Of a DNA stretch of 64,000 nt, positions 22,089 to 33,429 are shown piece after piece. The notes beneath the pieces were generated by a model that saw only the letters and a list, made by a program, of their open reading frames with translations, did not search any database and was not told the DNA's origin. How positions within the stretch are numbered: position 1 is the stretch's first letter; every line of letters begins with the position of its first letter. This DNA comes from Semisulcospira habei. Lineage: Eukaryota; Mollusca; Gastropoda; Semisulcospiridae. A program made the position numbers and the translations under genes. The DNA lies in the NCBI GenBank assembly GCA_036245525.1, contig BTPG01000007.1, positions 125,639,815-125,703,814 of the forward strand, read 5' to 3'.

Positions 22089-22341
22089 GATGGAGTCTCT
22101 GTAGGAGGCCAAGAGACTTAAAACGTGCACGCACTTTGCTGTTGTAGGAGGAGAAGTCGTGGTGGCCCCAGACCTGTATCATCCTGGGGTCATCGAAGTC
22201 CAAGCACGTCCACGCCAGCCTTTGAGCCTCAGATAGAGCCCGGTTAGCAGCCCTGAAAAAAATAGAGGTCAGAATCGGAACAAATGCGGTAGGTTGGGAC
22301 CCTTTACAGTAAGAAAAACATTAGGTTTCGCCCCTTTCATA

Positions 22342-22555
22342 TTAACCCATTCAGCCCTGACGCACTACAGCATGAGATGGGTCGACCATGATAATTCAAG
22401 GGTAGTGCCAGATTAGCTTGGCGCCTGTCGGCGCCAAGCTAATCTGGCACTGCCCTTGAATTATCATGGTCGATCTATCTCCTGCAACTGGTGCATAGTC
22501 ATTAGATGACGCCTCCAAAATTTGGGAAATACGGCCGTCAGGCTGAATGAGTTAA
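22342..22555. mobile_element. hairpin MITE, family H2 (TTAA-flanked, 214 bp)
   Basis: Type copy of H2. Termini TTAACCCATTCAGCCCTGACG and TCAGGCTGAATGAGTTAA are inverted. The core palindrome is GGTCGACCATGATAATTCAA, GTGCCAGATTAGCTTGGCGCC and complements around GTC. No coding content; piggyBac-type TTAA duplication. Confidence 0.85.
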
Positions 22556-22850
22556 GGCGTTTACAGCTTGACTGCAAGTTGACGAGATTGTGTCCCTGCC
22601 GTGTTCGATGATTCAGCGACAAAGAGACGCCCAAGGAACATCGATTCAACGTGTAGTCAGCAAGAGGCGTGGATCCACATGACCCCTCCCCCTTCCCGCA
22701 AATGCGGGGACTCATGTGGATCTATGTCTCATGCCGATTTATCTTGCTCACTTTTTCATTTGCTGTGTGCATGCGAGGTGCAACAGTCACTACATAAAAC
22801 TGACACAGAGCGTACCCGCACTGTTCTTTCAATTAATAGTTAAAGTACAC
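22556..22850. mobile_element. diverged H1 copy
   Basis: Hairpin CAAGAGGCGTGGATCCACATG / CATGTGGATCTATGTCTCATG at 22661-22736 with family flanks (GTTCGATGATTCAGCGAC, GAACATCGATTCAAC). Ends are eroded. Both arms carry CACATG in place of the usual CTCATG. Confidence 0.65.
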
Positions 22851-22890
22851 TTTGGTCCGAAACGTCGTGTTTCCTGTTTCTATCTTCAGG

Positions 22891-23371
22891 CCCCGCCACA
22901 CATGCCCAATTTTGAGGCCGATTCCCGAGCAGTTTCGAATCGGTAGGTGATCGGGCCGGACTATAAAAACGTGTGCACTGCCACACATTTCCCGACTTTT
23001 TTAGCCGACTGGTTTGAACCGAAGATCAAAGTCGTACCTCTTCTGCAAAATGGCTGCTAGTTTTGACAGTGATGATGATGTGCTTGCATTATCAGCAGTT
23101 TGCATCATATTCGGGAAGAGGCGGGCGAGACCGGCAACGAAGGTGGTACTGATCTTCCGCCATTTTCAAACTGAAACGACATGCTTTGCGAGACGCGCTC
23201 TGATTGGTTGAAGCTTACAATCGGGGCCGATTCGGATCGGAAAAATAGAGCAGATTCTAGACACCCGATTCCCAGCCGATTGACATCGGATCGGATATAT
23301 GACGTCATCCGATCGCAATCAGATCGGAATCGGCTTCAAAATCGGGGCACAACCGGCATGTGTGGCGGGGC
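22891..23371 (+). mobile_element. non-autonomous PIF/Harbinger-like element with a transposase N-terminal relic
   Basis: Imperfect terminal inverted repeats: GCCCCGCCACACATGCC at the left and its complement GGCATGTGTGGCGGGGC at the right, about 480 bp apart, with a second inner pair around CCGATTC. A TATAAAA at 22962 precedes ATG 23050, whose product MAASFDSDDDVLALSAVCI resembles the start of Harbinger transposases; it ends within about 50 codons. Family assignment rests on that short peptide. Confidence 0.5.
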
Positions 23372-23869
23372 CTTTAAAGGGTTTTCGACTTCTATTTTGT
23401 GTTTTCCTTTCATATGAACTCCTTGCGGCAACAGTTTTACTACATTTTAGTTAAAGTACCATTACACGTAAAACTGAAGACAAGTTTCAGCATTATTTGT
23501 GTTGTTATGCCTTGTCGACACACTTAATGAGCTTCTGTGGCAGTTTGGACACGCAGCAATAGCACACGCGTAATCGCACTTATTTATTCTGCGCTGCCGT
23601 TAGCGCGTCAAATCTATTTTTTTTAGATGTTTGTTACACTGATAGCGTTGTATTTCTAGAACGGAGTCGAGTCGTTGTCAGGTCACTTGATATAAAGACG
23701 ACTTGTGCTAAAATAGATTGTCCTGTGTCCAAATGAACCATAACTACACATGCGTGTAGCGTTTCGAAACCATCTGTTACAGAAGTGTTTCTTTGAACAG
23801 TTATGGCGGTAGTGGGCCTTTAACGCGTTTGCCCACGCATCCCTCACTAATTTTCCGGCCTGCTTTTAA
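23372..23869. other. spacer, no gene seen
   Basis: AT-rich; no motif-bearing ORF or clear repeat. Confidence 0.5.
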
Positions 23870-24130
23870 CAAGATCAAATATAACGAAAAATCGGATTTA
23901 ACACAATTGTTACAAAGTTTCTAGCATCACTCTTGCTTTGTATATTACTTCGCTTCTAACAAGCTTCGTATATAGCAACAACTGTTGTTTTGTTAAAACG
24001 AAATTGGGATATAACAAACATTTTACAGAGTTTCCTGCAACACGCTTGCTATGTAAATTATCTCGCTTCTAACAAACTTCGCAAAAAACAATATTTCTTG
24101 CTTTGTTATATCCGAGTTTACTGTAATACA
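23870..24130. repeat. ATAACAAACTTCG-type inverted repeat element
   Basis: Recurrent strings such as CGCTTCTAACAAACTTCG, GGATATAACAAACATTTTAC and, inverted at the end, TTGTTATATCCGAGTTTAC. The same vocabulary recurs at 36005-36105 and 57865-57960. It resembles the ends of a DNA transposon; the family is unclear. Confidence 0.45.
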
Positions 24131-24359
24131 GACCAAAAAGGTGACTGCCAAACGTGTAGAATGCAGAGAATAGCCCAGGAAAAAAAAAAAAGAATCACGC
24201 TTAAAATATACAGTTACAATACAATTTATTCATATCTTATATTGATGTTATTTTAATATTTATAAATAATCAATTTATCCAAATAGACATACACACAAGT
24301 ACACAATTTGCAACTCATGTTTCGTGATGGGAAGTGGCAACTTAGTTGCTACTTTCCAT

Positions 24360-24520
24360 AATAATAATAATAATAATGTACATTTATATAGCGCTTAACC
24401 TCCAAATGGATGCTCTTAACGCTTTACAATAGCAAAAATCACAGAACAGAAAGTACAAGAAGGCAAAAGCTACAATAAATATTACAAAAACTAAAGTGAC
24501 ACATATCAAAAGCTCGCACT

Positions 24521-24610
<90 letters not shown>

Positions 24611-25555
24611 GATTCAAGAACAGTTACTGCCAACGATTGCTAACACACTGAAAATGCATCTAACTATACGCATAAGAAAAAAAGATAGGTCTTGAGCAGT
24701 GATTTGAAAGCAGAGTTGGAGCATATCTGAGATGGGCCGGAGGCTCGTTCCAGGTGACTGGACCGAAATAAGAAAAAGCACGCTGGCCCTGGCTAGACTT
24801 CTTTACGCTTGTCTGATGCTGAACGGAGGGATCTTGAAGGCGTGTAAATATGAAGCAGGTCGGACAAATATGGGGGAGCAGAATTGGTAATAGCATTGTA
24901 ACAAATAACGAAAACCGGCCTTGTACACAATTCTTTGAGATACAGGCAGCCAGTGCAGATCAACACGAAAGGTTGTTATGTGCTCACGTTTCGGTACTCT
25001 GTAAATTAGTCGGGCAGAGCAGTTCATAACTCTTTAAAGTTTATCAAGAAGATTCTGAGGAACACCAGCCATTACAAGGGAATTACAAAAATCAATGCGA
25101 GAAAGAACAAGGGAGGTAACAAGCGTTTTAACTGCTTCGGTGGTGAGAAGGAGTCGAATTGAACTGATCTTCCTCAATTCAAAGAAGGATCATTGGCAAA
25201 CCTTGTTGACATGCTCTCTAATGGTCAGCCTATTGTCAAAGATAACACCAAGATTACGAGCGGACACAAAAAAGGGGATACTGTTTTGACCAACCCTGAT
25301 CGAGTCTGGGAGATCAGTGGAGGTTGAACAAGAAAATCTTAAGGCTTCAGTTTTGCCACTATTCATTTGCAATTTGTTCTGCGTGGTCCAATTCTGAACG
25401 TCTGTGACACAGGACTCTAAAGACTAGAACATCTGACTAACATGTTTGCGTTGGACACTGGTATACAGCTCTGTGTTATCAGCACACAAATTCCCATCAC
25501 GTGGCAGATGACGCAAATGACAGGACAAAAGGAGTCATCGGAAGATGTTAATTAG
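24360..25555 (-). mobile_element. 5'-truncated LINE of CR1/L2 type
   Basis: The minus strand holds the RT C-terminal region in broken frames: LNLGVIFDNRLTIREHVNKVC-like text at 25190-25370, KREHITTFRVDLHWLPVSQR at 24900-24990, and RAFSYFGPVTWNEPPAHLR at 24720-24780. These are standard end motifs of CR1/L2-like elements. The 3' end is AT-rich with TAA repeats (24360-24376). A (CA)n run at 24525-24609 sits in the 3' UTR. Confidence 0.8.
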
Positions 25556-25573
25556 CCAGTGGCAGTACAAGCG

Positions 25574-28500
25574 ATCCTCGCGCTGGGACCATATGGCGTT
25601 GAGGTGCGTCCCCTGGGTGGTGGGTAGGGGGTCCCTCGCGAGAGGGGTGCACCGAATGAAATAAGGCGCCGTGAACCAACATGGTCTAAGGGAAGGCGAC
25701 CCCGACAGAAAACCCCTGGTCCTCCTAGTAAGGGGGTTGGGCGTGGGGGTAGCTTTTCCACCCTGCAAATAAAGAAATAGCTACAAAAACGCCGACGAAA
25801 AGACAAACAGCAATTCCTTTCCTGGAGGAGGAAGGTTCTTCTACCAGAAGATTTATGACGTCGTGTGGTGAAAGCCGGAAGTCTTCGGAAGCCACAGAAC
25901 CGAGCCGCCTCTCTCTATCCAGGGGCACAATCATGGGCACATGGAATGTCAAGACCATGTACCAGAGCGGGACTTCCGCCCAGATAGCAGTGGAAATGCA
26001 AAAGTACAACCTTTCCCTTCTAGGTATCAGTGAAGCCAGATGGACGCAGTCTGGCCAGAAAAGGCTGTTAAGTGGGGAGATGTTTCTGTATTTAGGTCAT
26101 GAAGAGGAGAATGCCCCCCATACAGAAGGTGTAGTATTCATGCTGTCACCAGTGGCACAGAGAGCGCTGATTGGCTGGGAACCTCTTGGGCCAAGAATTA
26201 TCACAGCAGCCTTTAGAACTAGGAGAAAGATCAAGTTGAACGTCATCCAGTGTTATGCGCCCACCAATGACAGTGACGAGAAAGAGAAACAATTAGTTAG
26301 TTATTTGGGTTTAACGCCGAGCAGGCGACTAAGGCCATCTCACGGCGGTGAAAGAGAAACAAGAGTTCTACGACCTACTTCAGAGTGCTGTGGACAAATG
26401 TGCAGAACGAGACATCACCATCGTCATGGGAGATTTTAATGCCAAAATAGGAGAGGACAACACCGGATAAAAAGAGGTGATGGGGAGATGAGTGAGAACG
26501 GGGAGAGGTTCGTAGACTTTTGTGCTCTAAACAGACTTGCCATTGGAGGCAGCATCTTCCCACACAGAAGAATACACAAAGCAACGTGGGTCTCACCTGA
26601 CCATACTACAGAGAACCAAATAGACCATATCTGCATTAGCAAGAAATTTAGAAGATCCCTTCAAGACGTTCGAGTGAGGAGGGGAGCAGATGTCGCCTCA
26701 GACCATCATCTGCTTACCTTAAGAATAAAGCTCAAGTTAAAGAAAAGCAGCACAGGGACAACAAGAAGACAGCGCTATAATGTAGGCCTTCTGAGAGAGA
26801 CTGGAGTGAGAGAAGAGTTCAAACTGGTGCTGTCCAACCGGTTTCAAGCGCTACAGGAGCTAGTAAATGAAGAGGAGGCGGTCACCACAGAGCAGCAGTG
26901 GAAGGCAGTTAGAGATTCACTGAACTCAACCTGCAAAGACACTGTAGGGTTCAGAAAACACCATCACAAGGACTGGCTGTCGGCACAGACCTTGAAGAAG
27001 ATAGAAGTGAGGAAGCAGAAAAAAAACAAAAACAGTTGTCAACAACAGTTGCACGAGAGCGGCCAAAGCAAGGGCACATGAGGAATACTCGGAAGTCAAC
27101 CGCGAGGTGAAGAGGAGTATCAGGGCAGACAAGAGGGCCTACACAGACAGCCTGGCAGCAGAGGCAGAAAAGGCAGCAGGCAGCGGCAACATGAAACAGC
27201 TATACGACATTACCAGAAGATTGTCGGGCAAGTGTGGCCATACATAAAGACCAGTAAAAGACAAAGAAGGCAAACCTATTGCAGACAGAGCAGACCAACT
27301 TGACAGATGGGCCGAGTATTTTGAAGAGTTACTGAACAGACCCACCCCACCGGACCCCCCAGACATCCAGCCAGCAGAGACTGACCTACCCATCAGCTGT
27401 GACAGACCCAGCCGGGAAGAGATCAGAAGAGCAGTGGCATTTTTGAAAAACGGCAAAGCAGCAGGGCCAGATGGCATCCCAGCGGAGTCTCTGAAAGCAG
27501 ACCTAGAAACAACAGTAGAGATGCTGTACCCACTGTTTGGAAAGATCTGGGAAGAGGAGGTGATGCCGGCTGAGTGGAAAGAGGGGTACCTAATCAAGCT
27601 TCCCAAGAAAGGCGACCTCAGCAAGTGTTCCAACTACAGAGGAATCACCTTGCTGTCAGTACCAGGAAAGGTCTTCAACAGGATCATCCTGGAGAGAATG
27701 AAGAACTCCGTTGACCCCCAGCTGAGAGACCAGCAAGCAGGATTCCGGAAAAACCGATCATGTACAGACCAGATTGCCACTCTCCGCATCATCGTGGAGC
27801 AGTCTCTGGAGTTTAGCTCCCCGCTGTACATCAACTTTGTGGATTGCGAGAAAGCATTTGACAGCGTGAACCGAGAGACTTTGTGGAAACTCCTACGACA
27901 TTACGGTGTACACACAAAGCTCGTATGCCTGATCAAGAGCAGCTACGATGACATGACATGTCGCGTGATCCACGAAGGGCAGTTCACAAGGGATCTAAAG
28001 GTCAGAACCGGCGTCAGGCAGGGGTGTTTACTGTCTCCGTTCCTCTTCCTACTGGCCGTAGACTGGGTCATGAAGAGGACCACAGAGCAGAGAAGACGCG
28101 GAATACAGTGGACACTGTGGACACAGCTTGACGACCTCGATTTTGCAGACGAGTTGGCGTTACTGTCCCACACTCATCAACAAATGCAGGACAAGACCAC
28201 GAAGCTTGCTGACATCTCGTCCCAGGTGGACCTCACCATCCACAAACAGAAAACAAAGACAATGAGGCTGAACGCAACCAGGGAAGAACCAGTCTTGCTT
28301 GCTGGCACTCCGCTGGAGGAGGTGGAGTCCTTCACCTATCTCGGGAGCATAATCGACAAAGAAGGTGGCACTGATGCAGATATCAGAGCACGAATTAGTA
28401 AATCCAGAGCAGCCTTTCTCCAGGTGAAAAAAGTGTGGAGTTCTAGAGAGCTGTCACAACACACCAAAGTCCGGATTTTCAACTCAAACGTAAAATCAGT

Positions 28501-28918
28501 TCTCCTATATGGAGCAGAGACTTGGAGGTTGACAAAAACCAGTCAACAGAGTACAGATCTTCATTAACAGTTGCCTTAGAAGAATCTTGAAAATCCACTG
28601 GCCAGAGAAGATCAGCAACATCAGACTCTGGGAGAGAACAGAAGATGGGGATGGATTGGTCACAGTCTGAGAAAGCCAGTTTCCAGTATCAATAGGCAGG
28701 CATTGTCATGGAACCCCCAGGGAAAGAGGAAAAGAGGCAGGCCGAGAAACACCTGGCATCGAGACCTCCAAGCAGACATCAAGAGACTGGGAACCACCTG
28801 GAGTAAAATCGAAGGAGAGGCACAGGACAGGATTCGCTGGAGTTTTCTCGTCGACGGCCTATACCCTGGGAGGGGTGACAGGCATAAGTAAGTAAGTAAG
28901 TACTAGTAAGTAAGTAAG
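25574..28918 (+). mobile_element. near full-length LINE, endonuclease and RT, inactivated
   Basis: AGTACAAGCGAT occurs at both borders (25562-25573 and 28917-28928), a likely target-site duplication overlapping a (GTAA)n tail. Endonuclease: MGTWNVKTM at 25930, GISEARW, MGDFNAKIGEDN at 26428, DHHLLTLRI at 26700. RT: KNGKAAGPDGIPAES 27445, NYRGITLLS 27630, QAGFRKNRSCTDQI 27730, VDCEKAFDSVNR 27840, TGVRQGCLLSPFLF 28005, and LDFADELALLS 28137, where the family's second catalytic Asp is Glu. Damage: a 55-bp insertion at 26296, TAA at 26468, and frame slips near 27040 and 28545. Inactive. Confidence 0.9.
26280..26361 (-). repeat. 55-bp LINE 3'-tail insertion with target-site duplication
   Basis: GAAAGAGAAACAA occurs just before and just after a ~55-bp minus-strand copy of the RNase H LINE terminus (TTAGTTAGTTATTTGGG ... 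CTCACGGCGG). The insert interrupts the endonuclease frame of the host LINE. Confidence 0.9.
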
Positions 28919-28928
28919 TACAAGCGAT

Positions 28929-29545
28929 ATCTTGACCGTAGTTATTATGGAACGTGTGACCACCTGACGACAAACAGCCAATGGCAAAACGGCTTGAAGT
29001 GTGTGCTCGTGTTATATCATATTACTCACATAAAAACAAAAACTGGGACATTTAGTTTTATTTTGAATTGTACTTATGGTATTTTGATACTATTTACCTT
29101 CCTTCTATTTAAATAAAAGCATCGACCCATCCTGTGAACGCCTATTTAAATTCAGTTAAATGATATTGCATAAATATAATGCCTACGGCTAATACAAACT
29201 GCACCACGAGATACGGCCTAGGGATCGTTTTATAGTACGTATTATTTTACAGTATCGGCCTACTTATTTTTCCAACATTAGGCTTGACGTTTATGGTGAA
29301 ACAGTACACATCGATTATTTACGTATCTTTGTTTTAAGCGTTATTGTTCCAGTCCAGAAGGGGAAATCATGACTGCCTTAGCGGTGAAATGCGTGTCGCT
29401 ACAAGAGTAGCGCCATTCGACCTACATAAGAAATGTTTTTGCAGTTCCTAAAACGCGCGTTTCTGGACTTGTGCTTGGATCAGAATATATAGTAGGACTA
29501 GCCACCTGAATGCCTGCATGAACGCAACACTGAAACAACATCCAC
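28929..29545. other. spacer, no gene seen
   Basis: AT-rich; no domain-bearing ORF. Scattered AATAAA strings only. Confidence 0.5.
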
Positions 29546-29549
29546 GCGG

Positions 29550-29612
29550 AAGAGGCATAGAGCTTCATGAGCCCCGGCAAGTGGGGGCTCATGAAAATAT
29601 ATGCCTCTTGCC
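29550..29612. repeat. H1 hairpin core
   Basis: AGAGGCATAGAGCTTCATGAG ... CTCATGAAAATATATGCCTCT. Flanks of the family are not recognisable. Confidence 0.65.
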
Positions 29613-29724
29613 GGCACCTTTCATATCCGTATACCTCTTGCAAACTGGGTTGTCCGGCACTGGTCATGAATCTGCGATGCTGTCAGAGACATCAGTTCTA
29701 GCCTATGGCACTGAGGACTTGGGA

Positions 29725-29798
29725 GAAATCCACGAGTTATGTGCCCCTGACCGGCTCCGGTCGGAGCCGGTCAGGGGCGCATAACTAGTGGATTTACT
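29725..29798. repeat. singleton hairpin, near-perfect 70-bp palindrome
   Basis: AAATCCACGAGTTATGTGCC and GGCGCATAACTAGTGGATTT enclose CCTGACCGGCTCCGG and its complement. Sequence is unlike families H1-H6. Confidence 0.8.
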
Positions 29799-30038
29799 CG
29801 CCCTTTCGCCCCACATTTTGGAATCGGGCGTCAGCGCTGTTTAGATTATAATATTAATGCGTTGTGATTGAATACCGGGCACAAAGTGTGTCTCAGTCAC
29901 AGCGACGCACTTCCTAGAAGAGAGTTTGGCAATAGCACGCCTACATTCACACAGTGAGATTGAACATTATAGTCCGCCTACTTTGTGGGTCAAAGTGACT
30001 AGCGTGTAGTGTAATATAATGAAAAAAATTGAACGAAT

Positions 30039-30215
30039 AAATGAATGAATGACGGACGGACGGACCGTCGAACGAACCAACGCGAAAGAACAAACGAATG
30101 AATGGATGGATGGACTGACAGACGGACAGATGAAGTGAGGAAGGAAGGAACAAACGATCGAAAAGATGAATGAATGATTAAATGAAAGGATGGATGGATG
30201 GATGGATGAAACAAT
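30039..30215. repeat. degenerate GAAT/GGAC tetranucleotide tract
   Basis: AATGAATGAATG, GACGGACGGACGG and GGATGGATGGATGG blocks. Confidence 0.9.
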
Positions 30216-30381
30216 CAATAAGATGAGACAATATAAATACTTTTATAATGCACCAGGAAGACTTGCCTTCTGGCGTGAGGATGAACAAGGAAAAATACAT
30301 GCATGAACAAACACACGAACGAAACTACAAACGCAATTTTATTTTGACTGCTTACTGTCAAGCTTAATTTATGACACATGT

Positions 30382-30602
30382 TTAACCTTTTTACTGCCGA
30401 GAACAATTGAACAACACACTCAGCCAACTGCAAGAGGTATAGATTCTCATGAGCCCCCGCAGTTGCGGGGGCTCATGAGGATCTATACCTCTTGCTGAAA
30501 CCACGGCATATCCATGTTCCTCTGACGGTTGGAGATCTGTGACGTTGACTCTGCAATGAATTCAAAAACACAATCTGCGTCAACTGGTAGTGAAGAAGTT
30601 AA
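30382..30602. mobile_element. H1 hairpin MITE, 221 bp
   Basis: TTAA at 30382 and 30599. Arms read GAGGTATAGATTCTCATGAG and CTCATGAGGATCTATACCTC: the TATAG/CTATA variant is present in both arms. Confidence 0.85.
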
Positions 30603-30692
30603 ACTTACCAGTTCTGAACTTCTTTGAAAAAGTCCCCATACTCGGCCATTCATCGCATTTCGCTAGAAATTTATTCAGTCCCAAAGTGCCGC

Positions 30693-30738
30693 ATTTTTTT
30701 TTTTTTTTTTTTTTTTTTTTTGGGGGTCTTTTTTTTTT
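30693..30738. repeat. poly-T tract
   Basis: About 29 T, GGGGGTC, then nine T. Possible poly-A tail of a minus-strand retroinsertion, but no body was recognised. Confidence 0.7.
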
Positions 30739-30907
30739 ATCTAGATAATCAGGTGTAAAGTTTCTTTTCGGCACACATATCGTGTTTCACTCAGATATCC
30801 ATCAAGTCTGATTCAAACCAGGCGGCTTTTCTGTTCTCTTCAACGACTTTCAGTCGTCAGCAGAAAAAAAAAACCAAAAAAACCGTCGTGTCAAGACAAA
30901 CAAAAGG

Positions 30908-30983
30908 TAGCGTATGCTGGTCTGTGATTTGGGACCTTACAGGCGAAGACCTTAAGGTCCAAAATCACAGACCGACGCACAGG
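30908..30983. repeat. H5 hairpin
   Basis: GCTGGTCTGTGATTTGGGACC / GGTCCAAAATCACAGACCGAC. Confidence 0.75.
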
Positions 30984-31079
30984 ATAAAGAGTCATTCAAG
31001 AAGTCGAGTGGAGCAAGCTTTACAGTGAAACGCCTTCCCTCTGGAAGAAGTATTGATTCAACAGCGTCTTCGTGAAAAG

Positions 31080-31285
31080 ATGTGATTCCAAAATCTTCAT
31101 TACACTCAAAGACAGGGAGATTCAGCGGTCCAAAAGAAAGTGGATTCAAACTGGTGTCCGCAAGAGGCATAGATCCGCATAAGCCCCCCCCCCCCGCAAC
31201 TGCGGGGGCTCATGAGGATATGTGCCTCGTGCAGCTGGACCCCGCCCACTGTTCCTACAGGCAGTGAACGGGGCCGGGGAAGTGT
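31080..31285. mobile_element. H1 copy, 3' end eroded
   Basis: Hairpin 31161-31233 with a C12 expansion in the left arm (AGCCCCCCCCCCCCGCAA). Right flank ends GGCAGTGAACGGGGC; the TTAA is lost. Confidence 0.7.
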
Positions 31286-31499
31286 GTCCCAACTGCCAAC
31301 GCCTACATGCTATTAAAGATTCACAGATATTCTCCTGCGGCCAATTGCATGAGCGAGCTTGGTCCTGCACCAGCCACTAAGCAAGGTGCGCCGCTGCCCC
31401 AGTGGCATGAGCGGGCTTAGTCGCACATGCAAATGGCCCCTGAGCTCCCCCGCTGTTTGTGCAAGCGACAGCAGCCGCTGTGAAAAACATAAAACACTA

Positions 31500-31572
31500 T
31501 AAAAACGCGCTGGTCTATGATTTGCGACTTCACAGCTTCTGGCCGTAGAGACCCAATCCCAGATCAGCACAT
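31500..31572. repeat. H5 hairpin, eroded
   Basis: GCGCTGGTCTATGATTTGCGAC facing CCAATCCCAGATCAGCAC. Confidence 0.55.
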
Positions 31573-32500
31573 TTTGTTTTCTTTTCCAATGTCCTTTCAT
31601 AGTTGCATCACAGGTGCTCGTAAGAACATTGGCGTAATGTAGTTTCGTTTTAACCACAAATCTAATAGGTGGGGTGTTTGTGTGCTGTTTTCCTTTAAGG
31701 CTGCGTTCCTTCACTCGAGGGGGTCTTAGGGCGTTCAGTTTGTGATTGCCTGCTCGTCGCGCGAAGGACCTAGTTCAGGCTTATTGGTAACATTAATAAT
31801 GACTGGCAAACCAAGTCTGTGTGCACATGGCAAGCGACGCTCTTATACCTGGAAGGAATGCTGGTAATGAATGTGAGTAACATTTTGAAAAACCTAAGAC
31901 GAGTATTGATGTAATCGCGACTTTGGAGGCTCTTAAACAGATTGCGTGCCAGTTGTTGGAGATGGATTGGATTTGCCATGACTGACACTACCAAAGAATC
32001 AAAATCAAGTATATCTGCAGTTTGCAAGCCACGGTCTGGATAATAATAATAGTGAGATAGGGACAGTAAGCCAGACTCAATCAAACGGTCTGGAGGAAGA
32101 AAGGTAATTCATTGAACTTGCTTAACTCCTGCACTGTCAGAACAAAATGAGAAACAGACATTTAGAAACTATTTGTAGTTTTGACAAAGAAAAAGCAATG
32201 AAAAGAAGAAGGTAGTTTATATATTCAGCACCACATTTGTATGAAAAAACAAGAGACTGCATAAAAGCAGTTAAAAGAGAAAGTATTTGTTGTTTTGAAG
32301 AAGACACTGTGAAAAGATGGTACTGTGATAGGAGTGGTGATAATGTGATTCAAAGTGATCAATAGAATGTGATTCGGCAAGGATTATAGATTCTAACAGG
32401 CGTGGGGAGGGATTTTATTAAAATATGTGTTTAATTGCTTGTTCGTGTTTGTGAGCCGAAGACAAATTTCCATTTTATACAAATATATTTAATGGACAAT
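31573..32500. other. spacer, no gene seen
   Basis: AT-rich; short motifless ORFs only. From about 32120 onward weak ~70-bp periodicity begins. Confidence 0.5.
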
Positions 32501-32740
32501 AAAGAAAAAGATTTTTGAATTTGAAAAGCACACAGCAGAGGTAAGTGAATACGATATTGAGACATGTGTTTGAAAAAAACAAGACAGTGAGGAAAATCAG
32601 TCAAAGAGGTAAGTAAATAAGACAATTAGAAAGTATTTGTAGAAACAAGACACAGCGTAAAAGCAGACACCAGAGGTAAGTAAATAAGATATCTAAAGAG
32701 TATTCGTGTGAACAAGATACAGCGAAAGGTAAATGCAAGC
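32500..32740 (+). repeat. ~67-bp tandem repeat carrying GTAAGT motifs
   Basis: Units with CAGCAGAGGTAAGTGAATA (GT at 32541), AAAGAGGTAAGTAAATAAGA (32609) and CCAGAGGTAAGTAAATAAGA (32676), each followed by a run ending AACAAGACACAG. Older, weaker units extend back to about 32120. Confidence 0.75.
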
Positions 32741-32764
32741 CCCAACAAAGAAAGCAAACACGCT

Positions 32765-32960
32765 CCCAACGGACGTAACTTTTGTCCTGAAATCTGTGTT
32801 CACTGAACGACCAAAAGCCACAACTGTCCAAAGAACAGGGACACACAGTGGTCTCAGCAAAAGGCATAGATCCTCACGAGCCCCCGCAGTCGCGGGGGCT
32901 CATGAGGATCTATGCCTCTTGCAGCTGGGTCGCGTTCACGTTTTCTCGGCAGTGGATTAA
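32765..32960. mobile_element. H1 hairpin MITE
   Basis: Hairpin 32858-32925 with the family's left flank (GTTCACTGAACGACCAAAAGC) and right flank ending GGCAGTGGATTAA at 32957-32960. The left terminus is eroded. Confidence 0.8.
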
Positions 32961-33015
32961 CACATTCGAGACGTGCTGCATCCGTTTACGCGGCTTTTTG
33001 TCTCGACTGAGTTAA
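32957..33015. mobile_element. short hairpin MITE, family H6
   Basis: TTAACACATTCGAGACGTGC and TGTCTCGACTGAGTTAA, 59 bp, starting on the very TTAA that ends the H1 copy. A second member is at 47568-47648. Confidence 0.75.
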
Positions 33016-33099
33016 CCGTGTCAAAATAGGAAATCAAACAATGTTCTTCGTAACGACAAACATACATTACAAAACAGTTTTACTGTTTGCTCTGTCTTG

Positions 33100-33416
33100 G
33101 TTGGTTAGTTCGGGTTTAACGTCCACAGCACCGAGGTGATCATGGACAGCCCTGACGGGCGGGTTATGGGGGACAGGGAAATCTATTGCCTATGGAGTAC
33201 GACCTGAACACTGATCAACTCAGGCGCACTCCAACTGTGCCACTTTGATTTACCAGGACCTTTCAACGGACATGCTATTGAACAAATCCGTTTTTTTCCC
33301 CCCGGGTTGTGAATCCAGCTACCGGGGCCGGGACGGGATTCGAACCCACGACCCAGCGATTCCCTTCGCTCTCCTGCTCCGACGTTTAACCGCCTGAGCT
33401 ATTTCGGACTCCTGCC
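33100..33416 (-). repeat. SINE-1, full length
   Basis: Minus-strand copy with head TAGCTCAGGCGG (A-box), GGGTTCGAATCCCGTCCCGG (B-box) and tail GTTAAACCCGAACTAACCAA. CTGTCTTG at 33092 and at 33417 is a probable duplication. Confidence 0.85.
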
Positions 33417-33429
33417 CTGTCTTGTTTGT

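Noticed and set aside
23050..23211. Independent small gene
   Set aside because: The ATG lies inside a terminal-inverted-repeat element and the peptide matches only the start of a transposase.
27434..28567. Host gene for the 377-codon RT-like open frame
   Set aside because: It is the RT part of a LINE with tail and duplication; frame damage and the FADE change show it is a dead copy. The frames at 37794-39035 and 5158-6063 are likewise LINE parts.
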